From DATCLA01 sp036564195 (GTDB lineage: Bacteria; Bacillota; UBA4882; UBA8346), in the NCBI GenBank assembly GCA_036564195.1, contig DATCLA010000142.1:1-11104 (forward strand): a stretch of DNA of 11,104 bases. Direction: 5' to 3'. Positions 1-7,113 of the stretch are shown piece by piece. The notes under the pieces are model-generated. The model saw only the letters and a program-made list of their open reading frames with translations, was not told the origin of the DNA and searched no databases. The position numbers were made by a program, and so were the translations under genes. The first letter of the stretch is position 1. Each line of letters starts with the position of its first letter.

Positions 1-138
1 ATATCCCTTTTTGTAAATTAAAGTATTTTAAGATTTTTTAACTATTTGCACTGGCTTTTAAAGATACTAACTTAGTTTGTGATCTGAACATTTCTTTAAT
101 TTCTTATATTTTATGTTTAAAAAATTGAAATTCTAAAT

Positions 139-168
139 AAAAAAAGCTCGCGATTTTCCTCTCCGAGC
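139..168 (-). terminator. Rho-independent terminator of the tRNA unit
   Basis: Read on the minus strand, a 5-bp GC-rich stem (GCTCG/CGAGC, arms at 164-168 and 146-150) is followed directly by seven T (plus-strand A139-A145). It lies 14 bases past the 3' end of tRNA-Glu, where the tRNA transcript should end. The stem is short with a 13-base loop, but the T-run is good. Confidence 0.7.
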
Positions 169-181
169 CTTAATTCTGATT

Positions 182-257
<76 letters not shown>

Positions 258-267
258 GATGCGATAT

Positions 268-343
268 TGGTGGGTCATCGGCGATTCGAACGCCGGACAC
301 CCTGATTAAAAGTCAGGTGCTCTGCCGACTGAGCTAATGACCC
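268..343 (-). tRNA. tRNA-Lys (anticodon TTT)
   Basis: The reverse complement gives a complete 76-base cloverleaf: acceptor GGGTCAT/ATGACCC, D-arm GCTC..GAGC, anticodon stem CCTGA/TCAGG around CTTTTAA (anticodon TTT), and T-arm GGCG-TTCGAAT-CGCC. The CCA end is encoded. It is the first gene of a two-tRNA unit (Lys-Glu). Confidence 0.97.
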
Positions 344-405
344 AAATTATTAGCTGTTAACTACCTGTTTATATTACAATAATTTTTTCCGTTTGACTAG
401 TGGTA

Positions 406-414
406 ATTATAGCA
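406..414 (-). promoter_or_regulatory. Extended -10 promoter of the tRNA-Lys/Glu unit
   Basis: On the minus strand the sequence TGCTATAAT is a perfect extended -10 element (TGn plus TATAAT), about 62 bases upstream of the mature tRNA-Lys 5' end. The nearest -35-like hexamer (TTGAAT, plus strand 432-437) has a 20-base spacer, longer than usual, so the extended -10 would have to carry the promoter. It is nearly back to back with the plus-strand promoter of the zinc-ribbon gene. Confidence 0.55.
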
Positions 415-458
415 AATTTTTTGATTAAATTATTCAACAAAATTTTTTACGATTGCCC

Positions 459-486
459 TTGTAATTTTCTGTAAACATGATATGAT
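459..486 (+). promoter_or_regulatory. Promoter of the zinc-ribbon protein gene
   Basis: TTGTAA (459-464), a 16-base spacer and TATGAT (481-486) preceded by TGA (478-480, extended -10 form) make a plausible vegetative promoter. Transcription would start near 493, leaving a leader of about 110 bases before the ATG at 603. Confidence 0.5.
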
Positions 487-571
487 AAGATAAATACCTA
501 ACTAAGGATATTGGGAACTGCAAGTTAAAATAATTTGCCTCCTTGGTAGCCCGAAGGTAAGGTAAAATAAC

Positions 572-596
572 AGCCCGCCGGGCTTAAAACGGAGGT
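572..596 (+). promoter_or_regulatory. Leader hairpin and ribosome binding site of the zinc-ribbon gene
   Basis: A compact GC-rich hairpin (AGCCC at 572-576, loop GCC, GGGCT at 580-584) sits 6 bases before a strong Shine-Dalgarno GGAGGT (591-596), itself 6 bases before the ATG. The hairpin is distinct in an otherwise AT-rich leader and could affect translation or mRNA stability. That role is inferred only from its position. Confidence 0.45.
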
Positions 597-602
597 TTTA
601 TA

Positions 603-917
603 ATGTATCAAGACAAAACTAAAGTCTGTAAAGACTGTGACCGTGAGTTCACTTTTACAGCCAGCGAACAGGAGTTCTTCGCTTCCAAAGGCTTTACTAA
701 TGAACCGGGACGTTGCCCTGCATGCCGCGCTGCTCGCAAAGAACAGTCCGGCTACGGCCGAAACCGCAGCAGTAATGGAGGTTATCGTAATTCCGGCCGT
801 CAAATGTATGAAGCCACCTGCCAGGCTTGCGGCAACACCGCCACTGTCCCATTTCAACCTAGCGGTGACAAACCGGTATACTGCCGCGCGTGTTTTCAAG
901 CACGGAAGGCCTACTAA
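603..917 (+). CDS. Small double zinc-ribbon protein (zf-trcl / CxxC-x17-CxxC type)
   Basis: A 104-residue cytoplasmic protein with two four-cysteine zinc sites. The first is C9-x2-C12 with C38-x2-C41 and resembles the 'probable zinc-ribbon' family (zf-trcl); the second is C73-x2-C76-x17-C94-x2-C97, matching the CxxC-x17-CxxC small-protein motif. The two are joined by a Gly/Ser/Arg/Asn-rich flexible stretch (about residues 48-67). Such proteins are usually of unknown function; nucleic-acid or protein binding is a guess from the fold and basic residues. The start is set by GGAGGT six bases upstream. It is a monocistronic unit with its own promoter and terminator, divergent from the tRNAs. The gene is complete, with all eight cysteines present and a TAA stop. 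Confidence 0.93.
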   Translation: MYQDKTKVCKDCDREFTFTASEQEFFASKGFTNEPGRCPACRAARKEQSGYGRNRSSNGGYRNSGRQMYEATCQACGNTATVPFQPSGDKPVYCRACFQARKAY

Positions 918-935
918 ATTAAATTACCAATATTT

Positions 936-969
936 AAGACTCTGCTACCCGGCAGGGTCTTTAATTTTT
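936..969 (+). terminator. Rho-independent terminator of the zinc-ribbon gene
   Basis: A 10-bp stem (AAGACTCTGC 936-945 with GCAGGGTCTT 952-961, one G-T pair) with a 6-base loop is followed by TAATTTTT. It starts 18 bases after the TAA stop of the zinc-ribbon gene. Confidence 0.85.
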
Positions 970-1083
970 CCTTAATTAATCTAAGCAACTTGCCCGGCAG
1001 GCTATTTAACTGCCTTCCTGACTTACTTTGATCATAATTCTGAGGAACATTTTAGTTATAATGCAGATATGGAAAGAATACTA

Positions 1084-1107
1084 CAGAGGCCTTAATGAAG
1101 GCCTCTG
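1084..1107 (-). terminator. Strong hairpin downstream of the CE4 gene
   Basis: A perfect 10-bp inverted repeat, CAGAGGCCTT (1084-1093) and AAGGCCTCTG (1098-1107), with a 4-base loop. It lies about 60 bases past the TGA of the minus-strand deacetylase gene. The minus-strand sequence after it is only moderately T-rich (TAGTATTCTTT), so it may work as a weak terminator or an mRNA 3'-end stabiliser. The plus-strand side has no T-run. Confidence 0.6.
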
Positions 1108-1164
1108 CTACCGGTTAGAATTTGATAATAGTGTAACGCTTTAATTTTATATCCGTTCGGTTGC

Positions 1165-2604
1165 TCATGGCGAGATAGTTAGTGATCCTGCATCTAAAGC
1201 GATTTCATAATATCCATGGCTGTCCCAATTCAGAATCTGGTTATTTTGTTTGAGAGTACCGCCGTTAACTATGACTCGTAGGAATTTGCCGCTAGGGAAA
1301 TTTGGCGGTAAATTCCAACGATAGATAATATCATTGCCGGATTTGGTTGGAGTAAGTGAGGCAAACAACTTTTGAGCTCTCCAATAAGCGCCGATGTTAA
1401 GGGCAGTATCGATCCACATGTCCCCGAAACTTTTAACCGTATTCACGTGACTAATAAATTGGGAAAGCTCGAAAGGTTGGTAGGCACCGTCATTACCCCC
1501 AGTAAAGCCATGGATACAAAATATCTGCCAGTTTCCGGCATTTCGGGCGGAACTGACTACACTATTCATATTGCTTGCCTGAGCACCCGTCGGCGGAATA
1601 TAGCAAGGCAGGTTAAATGGATCTGCATTGCCGTTCGGTGCAATCGATCCACCTCCCACTCCCCGGTTAAGCATGAACCGGGACTGGGCCAAACTCACAT
1701 AACTCTGATCACCGTAAGGCGCGGCCATGGTCAAAGGCTTAACTCCAAAGCGCTGCTGGATGAAACTGGTTGCAATGTCAATATCACTGCCGGTGCCATT
1801 CTGCTGATGGCTATGGGTATGATTACCGAGCTCGTGGCCGTCCCGCAGCGCCTGAGCCCAGATGTTATTCGAAGCTTCGCTTTTATTAGTCCAGAGATAA
1901 AAGGTAAACGGTACCCCTAAATTGTTCAAAGCTGTATAATTATTAATCTGAGATGAATTAGCATCATCAAACGTATAGGAAACCGCGCCTTTAAAGCCAG
2001 CCCAGTTAAGCACCTTCAAGCCACCGGCGGTTCCCGACGGTCGGGGCACGTTATTGTTACCCGGAGGCACCGGAAGGTCCGATGAGACCACTGGTCCCGA
2101 GGTTGAAGTTGGAGTCGGAGTCGGACTCGGTATGATTTCAGTCGGTGTTATGGTTGCAGTAAAGGTTGCAGTCGGCGACGGTGTGGCTGAACCACTGCTC
2201 CCATTTAAGGTAAAACTATTGGGTTTAAAATTGGAACCGCTATAAGAAAGATTAAAACCAAAATTTACTCTCCCCCCATTTGCCGGAATGATGGAGTTAT
2301 AAGATTCATTGGTTGCTGTTACGGAAGCACCGTTTTGAGTATAGCGGGCGTTCCACATATTGGTAATTTTTTGGTTTCCGGAGAAACTCCACTCCAAGGT
2401 CCAACCGTTGATTGGAGACGAGCTGTGATTGGTGATAGTTACATTGACAGTGGCACCGGAACCCCAGTCATTCTGGGTATAGTCGACCGAAAAGTCAGTG
2501 GCGGCGCTGATTTGATTTGGATGCGTTAAACCGTTCATCAATAAAATCCCCAATAATAAAGATACTGCTAAGAATGTAAACCGTTTTAAATTTTTCCTTT
2601 TCAT
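1165..2604 (-). CDS. Secreted CBM2-linker-CE4 polysaccharide deacetylase
   Basis: A 479-residue secreted enzyme. Residues 1-35 form a signal peptide (basic MKRKNLKR, hydrophobic core, ISAA before the likely cut). Residues 36-138 are a family 2 carbohydrate-binding module with aromatic residues W47 and W84; Y102 stands where Cex-type modules have a third Trp. The flanking cysteine pair usual in this module is absent. A Pro/Thr/Ser linker spans about 139-190. Residues 200-410 are a NodB-like carbohydrate esterase family 4 domain: TFDD (D213, D214), the metal motif H262-T-H-S-H266, and a late H365 in an IHG motif. The usual Arg before the PYG motif is replaced (A294-A-P-Y-G). The C-terminal 60-70 residues form an extra beta-rich tail. 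Expected role: deacetylation of cellulose-associated xylan or of chitin/peptidoglycan; the CBM2 favours plant polysaccharide. The start is the ATG at 2604, because AAAGGGGT lies 6 bases upstream; a TTG 18 bases earlier overlaps this site. The stop is TGA. Confidence 0.9.
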   Translation of the reverse strand: MKRKNLKRFTFLAVSLLLGILLMNGLTHPNQISAATDFSVDYTQNDWGSGATVNVTITNHSSSPINGWTLEWSFSGNQKITNMWNARYTQNGASVTATNESYNSIIPANGGRVNFGFNLSYSGSNFKPNSFTLNGSSGSATPSPTATFTATITPTEIIPSPTPTPTSTSGPVVSSDLPVPPGNNNVPRPSGTAGGLKVLNWAGFKGAVSYTFDDANSSQINNYTALNNLGVPFTFYLWTNKSEASNNIWAQALRDGHELGNHTHSHQQNGTGSDIDIATSFIQQRFGVKPLTMAAPYGDQSYVSLAQSRFMLNRGVGGGSIAPNGNADPFNLPCYIPPTGAQASNMNSVVSSARNAGNWQIFCIHGFTGGNDGAYQPFELSQFISHVNTVKSFGDMWIDTALNIGAYWRAQKLFASLTPTKSGNDIIYRWNLPPNFPSGKFLRVIVNGGTLKQNNQILNWDSHGYYEIALDAGSLTISP

Positions 2605-2610
2605 AATTAC

Positions 2611-2618
2611 ACCCCTTT
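2611..2618 (-). promoter_or_regulatory. Ribosome binding site that sets the CE4 start
   Basis: On the minus strand AAAGGGGT lies 6 bases upstream of the ATG at 2604. The alternative TTG start at 2622 lies at the edge of this same site and has no such motif ahead of it, so the shorter form, starting MKRKN, is preferred. It also gives a normal signal peptide. Confidence 0.75.
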
Positions 2619-2661
2619 CCAAATTACATAATCAAATAAGTAAATGATGAAGTACAAATAT

Positions 2662-2691
2662 AGTATACCATATGATTCCAATATATGCCAT
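2662..2691 (-). promoter_or_regulatory. Candidate promoter of the CE4 gene
   Basis: The minus strand reads ATGGCA (2691-2686), an 18-base spacer and TATACT (2667-2662), with TGG directly before the -10 as an extended form. The start site would be near 2655, giving a leader of about 50 bases. The -35 match is poor. Confidence 0.45.
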
Positions 2692-2787
2692 TAGTGGATT
2701 TAAATGGATAATACCAAAACACTGTAGACTATATAGAAATATCCGAGGTTTATTATTCCACCAGTTATCGGTCTACCTGATCCAGCA

Positions 2788-3066
2788 TTAACTTATTCCT
2801 GCTGGTAGTAAAAATGCCGTATGCGGCAAACCACCCCCCAGACTAAAGGTACCATTGCCATTAAAAAAGAAGCAATTTGTAATTACAGCTAAGACCATTT
2901 CGGCAATTAGCAATGAACTTAAACCTCTTTTGTTAATTTGGAATTGGAAATAGATTACTCCTTTAAGATGTTCGCTTTTTTCAACAACTTTTGCTCTTAA
3001 CCGGAATAAAAGTTTACCTCCAAGAAATCCTTTAATATAATATCTATATACTCTATTTTGAATAAT
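2788..3066 (-). other. Possible remnant of a coding gene (92-codon open frame)
   Basis: An uninterrupted minus-strand frame between a TAA at 3067-3069 and a TAA at 2788-2790 gives 92 residues. It begins with a basic, amphipathic part (KLLFRLRAKVVEKSEHLKG) followed by a hydrophobic segment (SSLLIAEMVLAVITNCFFF) that could be membrane-spanning. It has no in-frame ATG or GTG near the 5' end. GGAGGT-like and AAGGAG motifs lie inside the frame but are followed only by ATT codons. I do not recognise the family. It may be the tail of a decayed gene or a chance open frame in AT-rich DNA. Confidence 0.22.
3013..3041 (+). promoter_or_regulatory. Strong-looking plus-strand promoter
   Basis: TTTACC (3013-3018), exactly 17 bases, then a perfect TATAAT (3036-3041). 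Transcription would begin near 3048. The first start codon downstream is the ATG at 3086 with a good ribosome binding site (AGGAG 3075-3079). It could serve that short frame, a small RNA, or a long leader of the kinase gene. Confidence 0.5.
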
Positions 3067-3085
3067 TTAACAACAGGAGTAAATC

Positions 3086-3316
3086 ATGTTAAACATTTAT
3101 GTTAACACCTTTCGATAAATCCAAGTTTACAAAACTGAAATCATTGGAACGGGGGTTTCTATTTTGAATGAATCGAAACAACCTTATCTACTACTGTTTG
3201 TGGGTAATGTCCAAAAAACAAAAGGGGCAGCGCTCTTTAAACGAAAGAATTGTCCGATTCCTCTCTCCTGCATATTATCCGTTGATCATGTAATGAAAGT
3301 CGCAAAGATCGAATAA
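3086..3316 (+). pseudogene. Short reading frame interrupted by an in-frame TAA
   Basis: An ATG six bases after AGGAG opens a frame reading MLNIYVNTFR, then TAA (3116-3118). The same frame then stays open for 65 more codons to a TAA at 3314-3316, with residues such as YLLLFVGNVQKTKGAALFK. A second start is possible inside it: TTG at 3164, eight bases after GGGGG, giving 50 residues. An overlapping frame (3168-3293, 41 residues, starting MNRNN) is also open. The promoter at 3013-3041 points into this region. I do not recognise a family. It may be a small gene broken by a nonsense change, a leader peptide followed by a small gene, or noncoding. Confidence 0.28.
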
Positions 3317-3372
3317 CGGACCGGAGATCCGTGACTGATAACTGCTGGTAAACTCCATTAAGTATAAAGATA

Positions 3373-3401
3373 TTAATAAAAATACCGATAATATTTATAA
3401 T
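3373..3401 (+). promoter_or_regulatory. Candidate promoter of the kinase gene
   Basis: TTAATA (3373-3378), a 17-base spacer and a perfect TATAAT (3396-3401). The start would be near 3408, about 130 bases before the kinase ATG. The surrounding DNA is very AT-rich, which makes chance matches likely. Confidence 0.4.
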
Positions 3402-3524
3402 TGGAAATACATTATGAAGAAAATCATTTAATCAATCGTTGTTGTTCACTGTTCCAAGACCGCCATTAATTAATATTTTCCCTTGAATGAAACGAATCAA
3501 CAGCAATTTAATCATTCTTCCACG

Positions 3525-3531
3525 AGAAGGG
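3525..3531 (+). promoter_or_regulatory. Ribosome binding site that sets the kinase start
   Basis: AGAAGGG lies 6 bases before the ATG at 3538. An in-frame ATG at 3487 has no purine-rich site before it and would add 17 residues ahead of the kinase fold, so 3538 is preferred. Confidence 0.7.
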
Positions 3532-3537
3532 TCAATA

Positions 3538-6500
3538 ATGATCAATTTAAGAGGTTATGAAATCAAAGAAGAAATTTTTAGGAACTCCAACTCGACCATC
3601 TATCGAGGAACCCGAAATTCGGACAAGTGCCCTGTCGTGGTGAAATTGTTGAATAAAGAGTACCCGACAGACAAGGAGATTGCCGCATTCATTCGGGAAT
3701 ATGAAATCGCGGACAAGCTAAGCGGTGACGGAATCATCAAGGTTTATGCACTTGAAAAACACCACAACAGCCTCGCCATTGTCATGGAAGACATTGGCGG
3801 AGAATCCATCGACCGTGTGTTGCATCACATCAATCTCAATCTGGCGGAAAAATTAGTCCTTGCGATTCAAATGACTCGTTCGCTGCTTCAAGTACATCAG
3901 CAAAACATCATTCATAAGGATGTTAATCCGACCAACTTTATCTGGAATCCTCAAACGAATCAAGTTAAAATTATTGATTTCGGCATTTCCACCGAATTAA
4001 CCCGGGAAGCCACCCAATGCATCAATTTAAACATTTTGGAAGGAACATTAGATTACATGTCCCCCGAACAAACCGGGCGAATCAATCGGCCGATCGATTA
4101 CCGGACCGATTTATATTCCCTGGGGGTCACTTTATATGAGTTAATGACCGGACATTTGCCTTTCCAAGGGAACGATGAATTGGATATCGTTTATGGCCAT
4201 ATCGCTAAAACCCCGATTCCTCCACAGGAAATTAATCCGGAAATTCCCGACATCCTATCCGACATTATATTAAAACTAATCTCCAAAACGGCGGAAGAAA
4301 GGTATCAGTCGGCGCTGGGATTGAAAAAAGATTTGGAGTATTGCCTCCTCAGACCCGAGTCAAAGAAGAAAACCGGCAGGTTTATTCCGGGGCAAAACGA
4401 TATTGTCGATCGATTTGAAATTCCGCATAAATTGTACGGCCGGGAAAGAGAAGTTGAAATATTAATCGAAGGTTTTGAAAGGGCAGCAGAGGGCCATTCA
4501 GAATTTTTACTGATCAGCGGTTATTCCGGGATCGGAAAATCCTCGATCGTCCATGAGATTCGCAAACCCGTAACCGGTAAAAAAGGATTTTTCATCTCCG
4601 GGAAATTCAACCAGTTGGAACGGAATATACCTTATTCCGCATTTACCCAAGCGTTTCAGGAATTAATCCGACAGTTACTTACAGAATCTCAAGATAATTT
4701 GGATGAGTGGAAACGGCGCCTGATGGATGCCATAGGTTCCAACAGTCACGTTATTGTCGATATCCTCCCCGAGTTGGAGCAGATTATCGGTCTCCAACCT
4801 CCGGTAATCGAGCTTAATCCTTTAGAGGCCCACAACCGGTTTCTGTTGACTTTTCGGGAGTTCATCCAAGTTTTTGCCGGGCCGGAACACCCCCTGGTCA
4901 TTTTCCTCGACGATCTGCAATGGAGTGATTCTTCGACCCTTGATTTGCTCAAATCACTATTGGTAACAGGTCATCTGCAATACGTTCTTTTTATCGGAGC
5001 ATACAGAGACAATGAAGTGAAAGCTGGGCATCCGCTGCTGCAAATGCTCGAGGAACTGAAGAACAGGCAAGAAGGTCCAATTTCGCCATTCCGTCAATTA
5101 GTCCTGAAGCCTTTGAAATTTTCCGCCATCAATCATTTAATAGCGGACACCTTCCATTGCCGCCCGGATGCCACCCGGTCTTTGTCAAAACATATTTTGC
5201 AAAAGACTAAGGGAAATCCGTTTTTTATCACCCGACTGTTGAATTCGTTGTATCAACATGGAACCTTCACGTTTCTGGCGGAAAAGGGGCAATGGGAATA
5301 CGATTTGACTAAAGTCGAAGCCGTTGAAATCAGCGACAATGTCGTGGACCTGTTGGTGAAAAACCTCGAATTGCTACCAGCCAGGACCAAAGACCTTCTC
5401 AAACTGGCGGCCTGTATCGGGAATCAATTTGATTTAAGAGCCCTTTCATTAATCAGTAATAAATCCATTGCCGCACTTGGTAAGGATTTGTGGATTGCCA
5501 TCGAAAAAGACTTCATTCTGCCGTTAAACAACAATTACATGTATATCAATTCTCACAAGGAAAGAACGATCTCCCCGGACTTGGACATACGTTTTTGTTT
5601 TGCCCACGATCGCATCCGCCAAGCGGTCTATTCGTTAATTCCCCAAAGCAGGAAGTCGGCAATTCATTTAAAAATCGGGCGTGAATATTTAAAAGCATTC
5701 CGGAGAACAAAACGGGTGGATTTGATCTTTGATTTGGTTCATCATTTGAATATTGGTAAAGATTTGATCCGGGAGAAGACCGAGCGAATTGAACTTGCGA
5801 ATTTAAATGTTATGGCCGGGAATAAGGCAATTAAAGCAACGGCGTTTGGGGCAGCCGCAAATTATTATGAAACTGCGGAATACTTGGTGCCGGAGGACGA
5901 ATGGCCCCACAACGAAATATTTAAATTATATTTGGAACATGCAACCGCCGCCTTGTTATCCGGCGACAGCACCAAGGCGAGCGCTCTATGCGACCGTTTG
6001 AATGGAAAAGTGGTGGGGAATCTTGAAAAAGGCGCAGTCACTAACCTGAAGGTCTTAATCCTTGAGTTTCAGGGCAAACTGTTTGAAACCATCGCCGAAA
6101 TACGGAAGGCGCTCCATCTCTTCGATATTTTCCTACCGGAAAATCCGGAGGAGATCGAACAAAGAATCCAGGAAAGTATCAGGAAGATGCAACAGCATTT
6201 ATCCCGAACACCGATTGAGGAAATCGTTAACCTTCCCGAAATGAACGATCCTGAAAAAATGATGGCGATGCAACTACTTTTCCAGGTGGTGCCGCCGGCG
6301 ATTCAAACATATCCCCCGCTTTACATCCTGGCGTCACTATTGATGTGCGATCTGAGCATTACCTTTGGAATATCACCATTGTCATGCAAATGTTTCGGGG
6401 ATTACGGGGTGATTCAAATAACAATGCTCGGTGATTATCAAACTGGGTATAAACTTGGGCAAACAACCTTTGCCCTGATCAATAAATTTAAAGTGGAATC

Positions 6501-7050
6501 GCAAAAACCGCCGGTCTACTTTACCTTTACATTTATCTCTCATTGGCGGGCTCATTACCAGGAAAGCCTTAACTATTACGACCTGTCCTACCGGACGGGA
6601 TTGCAAACCGGCGATCTTTTTTACGCGACATACGCTATTGCCCATAAAGTCCACTTATTGATGTGGGTCGGCAAAAATCTGACCGAATGTAAGACAGAAA
6701 TCGAAAATGCCATCGCATTTCTTAAAAATGCCCAAAATGCTTCCCCTTTGCTTTTGGCCGAGATTGTTGCTTATGCGATTCAGAAATTCCAGACTGTTCC
6801 GGGCCAAGGTGATCCGGTAGATTTTTCAGCCAAAGACCGGGAAATGATAGCCTCGTTTGAAAAGACCCACAATTTGGCATTATTGGGTAGATTCTATCAT
6901 TACAATACGTATATTAATATTATTAATGACGATATGGAAGCCGCCCAGAAATGGAATGCCATGTATGAGAAGATTATTTTTGCGGGGTTGTCGGATTTTC
7001 CTATTCCCGATCATTATTTGTTTCAAGGACTGATCCTCGTCAACCAATAG
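3538..7050 (+). CDS. Ser/Thr kinase-AAA ATPase-TPR part of an amber-split giant signalling protein
   Basis: A 1170-residue product ending at TAG. Residues 5-270 form a Hanks-type Ser/Thr protein kinase with ATP lysine K36, helix-C E54, catalytic H126-K-D128 with N133, D147-F-G and a SPEQ motif, so it is predicted active. Residues about 297-500 form an AAA_16/STAND-like ATPase: the YGRE entry motif, Walker A GYSGIGKSS (328-336), and Walker B IFLDD (D458, D459) followed by LQWSD. From about 690 onward the protein is helical and TPR-like. This order is typical of the very large multi-sensor kinases known from cyanobacteria and other bacteria, which continue through GAF to a histidine kinase or GGDEF end. 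Here the frame meets TAG after LILVNQ and then stays open, without a shift, into the GAF-GGDEF part. No transmembrane segment was seen, so it is likely cytoplasmic. If TAG is a real stop, this half would lack its output domain. Confidence 0.88.
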   Translation: MINLRGYEIKEEIFRNSNSTIYRGTRNSDKCPVVVKLLNKEYPTDKEIAAFIREYEIADKLSGDGIIKVYALEKHHNSLAIVMEDIGGESIDRVLHHINLNLAEKLVLAIQMTRSLLQVHQQNIIHKDVNPTNFIWNPQTNQVKIIDFGISTELTREATQCINLNILEGTLDYMSPEQTGRINRPIDYRTDLYSLGVTLYELMTGHLPFQGNDELDIVYGHIAKTPIPPQEINPEIPDILSDIILKLISKTAEERYQSALGLKKDLEYCLLRPESKKKTGRFIPGQNDIVDRFEIPHKLYGREREVEILIEGFERAAEGHSEFLLISGYSGIGKSSIVHEIRKPVTGKKGFFISGKFNQLERNIPYSAFTQAFQELIRQLLTESQDNLDEWKRRLMDAIGSNSHVIVDILPELEQIIGLQPPVIELNPLEAHNRFLLTFREFIQVFAGPEHPLVIFLDDLQWSDSSTLDLLKSLLVTGHLQYVLFIGAYRDNEVKAGHPLLQMLEELKNRQEGPISPFRQLVLKPLKFSAINHLIADTFHCRPDATRSLSKHILQKTKGNPFFITRLLNSLYQHGTFTFLAEKGQWEYDLTKVEAVEISDNVVDLLVKNLELLPARTKDLLKLAACIGNQFDLRALSLISNKSIAALGKDLWIAIEKDFILPLNNNYMYINSHKERTISPDLDIRFCFAHDRIRQAVYSLIPQSRKSAIHLKIGREYLKAFRRTKRVDLIFDLVHHLNIGKDLIREKTERIELANLNVMAGNKAIKATAFGAAANYYETAEYLVPEDEWPHNEIFKLYLEHATAALLSGDSTKASALCDRLNGKVVGNLEKGAVTNLKVLILEFQGKLFETIAEIRKALHLFDIFLPENPEEIEQRIQESIRKMQQHLSRTPIEEIVNLPEMNDPEKMMAMQLLFQVVPPAIQTYPPLYILASLLMCDLSITFGISPLSCKCFGDYGVIQITMLGDYQTGYKLGQTTFALINKFKVESQKPPVYFTFTFISHWRAHYQESLNYYDLSYRTGLQTGDLFYATYAIAHKVHLLMWVGKNLTECKTEIENAIAFLKNAQNASPLLLAEIVAYAIQKFQTVPGQGDPVDFSAKDREMIASFEKTHNLALLGRFYHYNTYINIINDDMEAAQKWNAMYEKIIFAGLSDFPIPDHYLFQGLILVNQ
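7048..7050 (+). other. In-frame amber codon splitting the giant signalling gene
   Basis: TAG occupies codon 1171 counted from 3538. It is flanked by the same six bases on both sides (AACCAA-TAG-AACCAA). The next 21 codons (7051-7113) are open and read as plausible protein (NQATSEERGQ...), leading into the WADNCP motif typical of this family's helical region. The four other stops of clear genes in the window are TAA or TGA. Confidence 0.85.
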
Positions 7051-7113
7051 AACCAAGCGACCTCTGAAGAACGGGGCCAAATCAAGGAAAGACTCTCCAA
7101 CATCCAGCAGAAG

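Larger units (their letters stand above)
2605..3537. other. Gene-poor spacer between the CE4 and kinase genes
   Basis: About 930 bases between divergent genes with no full-length recognisable gene. It contains the CE4 leader and promoter, a 92-codon minus-strand open frame without a standard start (2788-3066), a good plus-strand promoter (3013-3041) leading to an interrupted short frame (3086-3316), and a candidate promoter for the kinase gene (3373-3401). A 6-bp inverted repeat (CCAGCA 2782-2787, TGCTGG 2800-2805) lies at the end of the minus-strand frame. No insertion-sequence ends or target duplications were seen. Confidence 0.6.

Noticed and set aside
1372..1920. 182-codon plus-strand open frame
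   Set aside because: It lies antisense inside the CE4 gene, whose domains and motifs are clear; it is a shadow frame.
2605..2622. TTG start of the CE4 gene at 2622
   Set aside because: The TTG lies at the edge of the Shine-Dalgarno that serves the ATG at 2604, and the extra residues precede a normal signal peptide.
2814..2829. Minus-strand hairpin TGCCG/CGGCA followed by TTTTT as a terminator
   Set aside because: The stem is only 5 bp, it sits inside the 92-codon open frame, and no clear gene upstream on that strand would need it.
3316..3332. Hairpin ACGGA/TCCGT as a terminator for the short frame
   Set aside because: It has only 5 base pairs and no T-run on either strand.
3487..3537. N-terminal extension of the kinase from the ATG at 3487
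   Set aside because: There is no ribosome binding site before 3487, while AGAAGGG precedes the ATG at 3538, which starts right at the kinase fold.
7048..7050. Pyrrolysine or other recoding at the amber codon
   Set aside because: No pyrrolysine tRNA, pylS or special downstream structure is visible, and the family is not known for it. It remains possible but unsupported, so it is not called as recoding.
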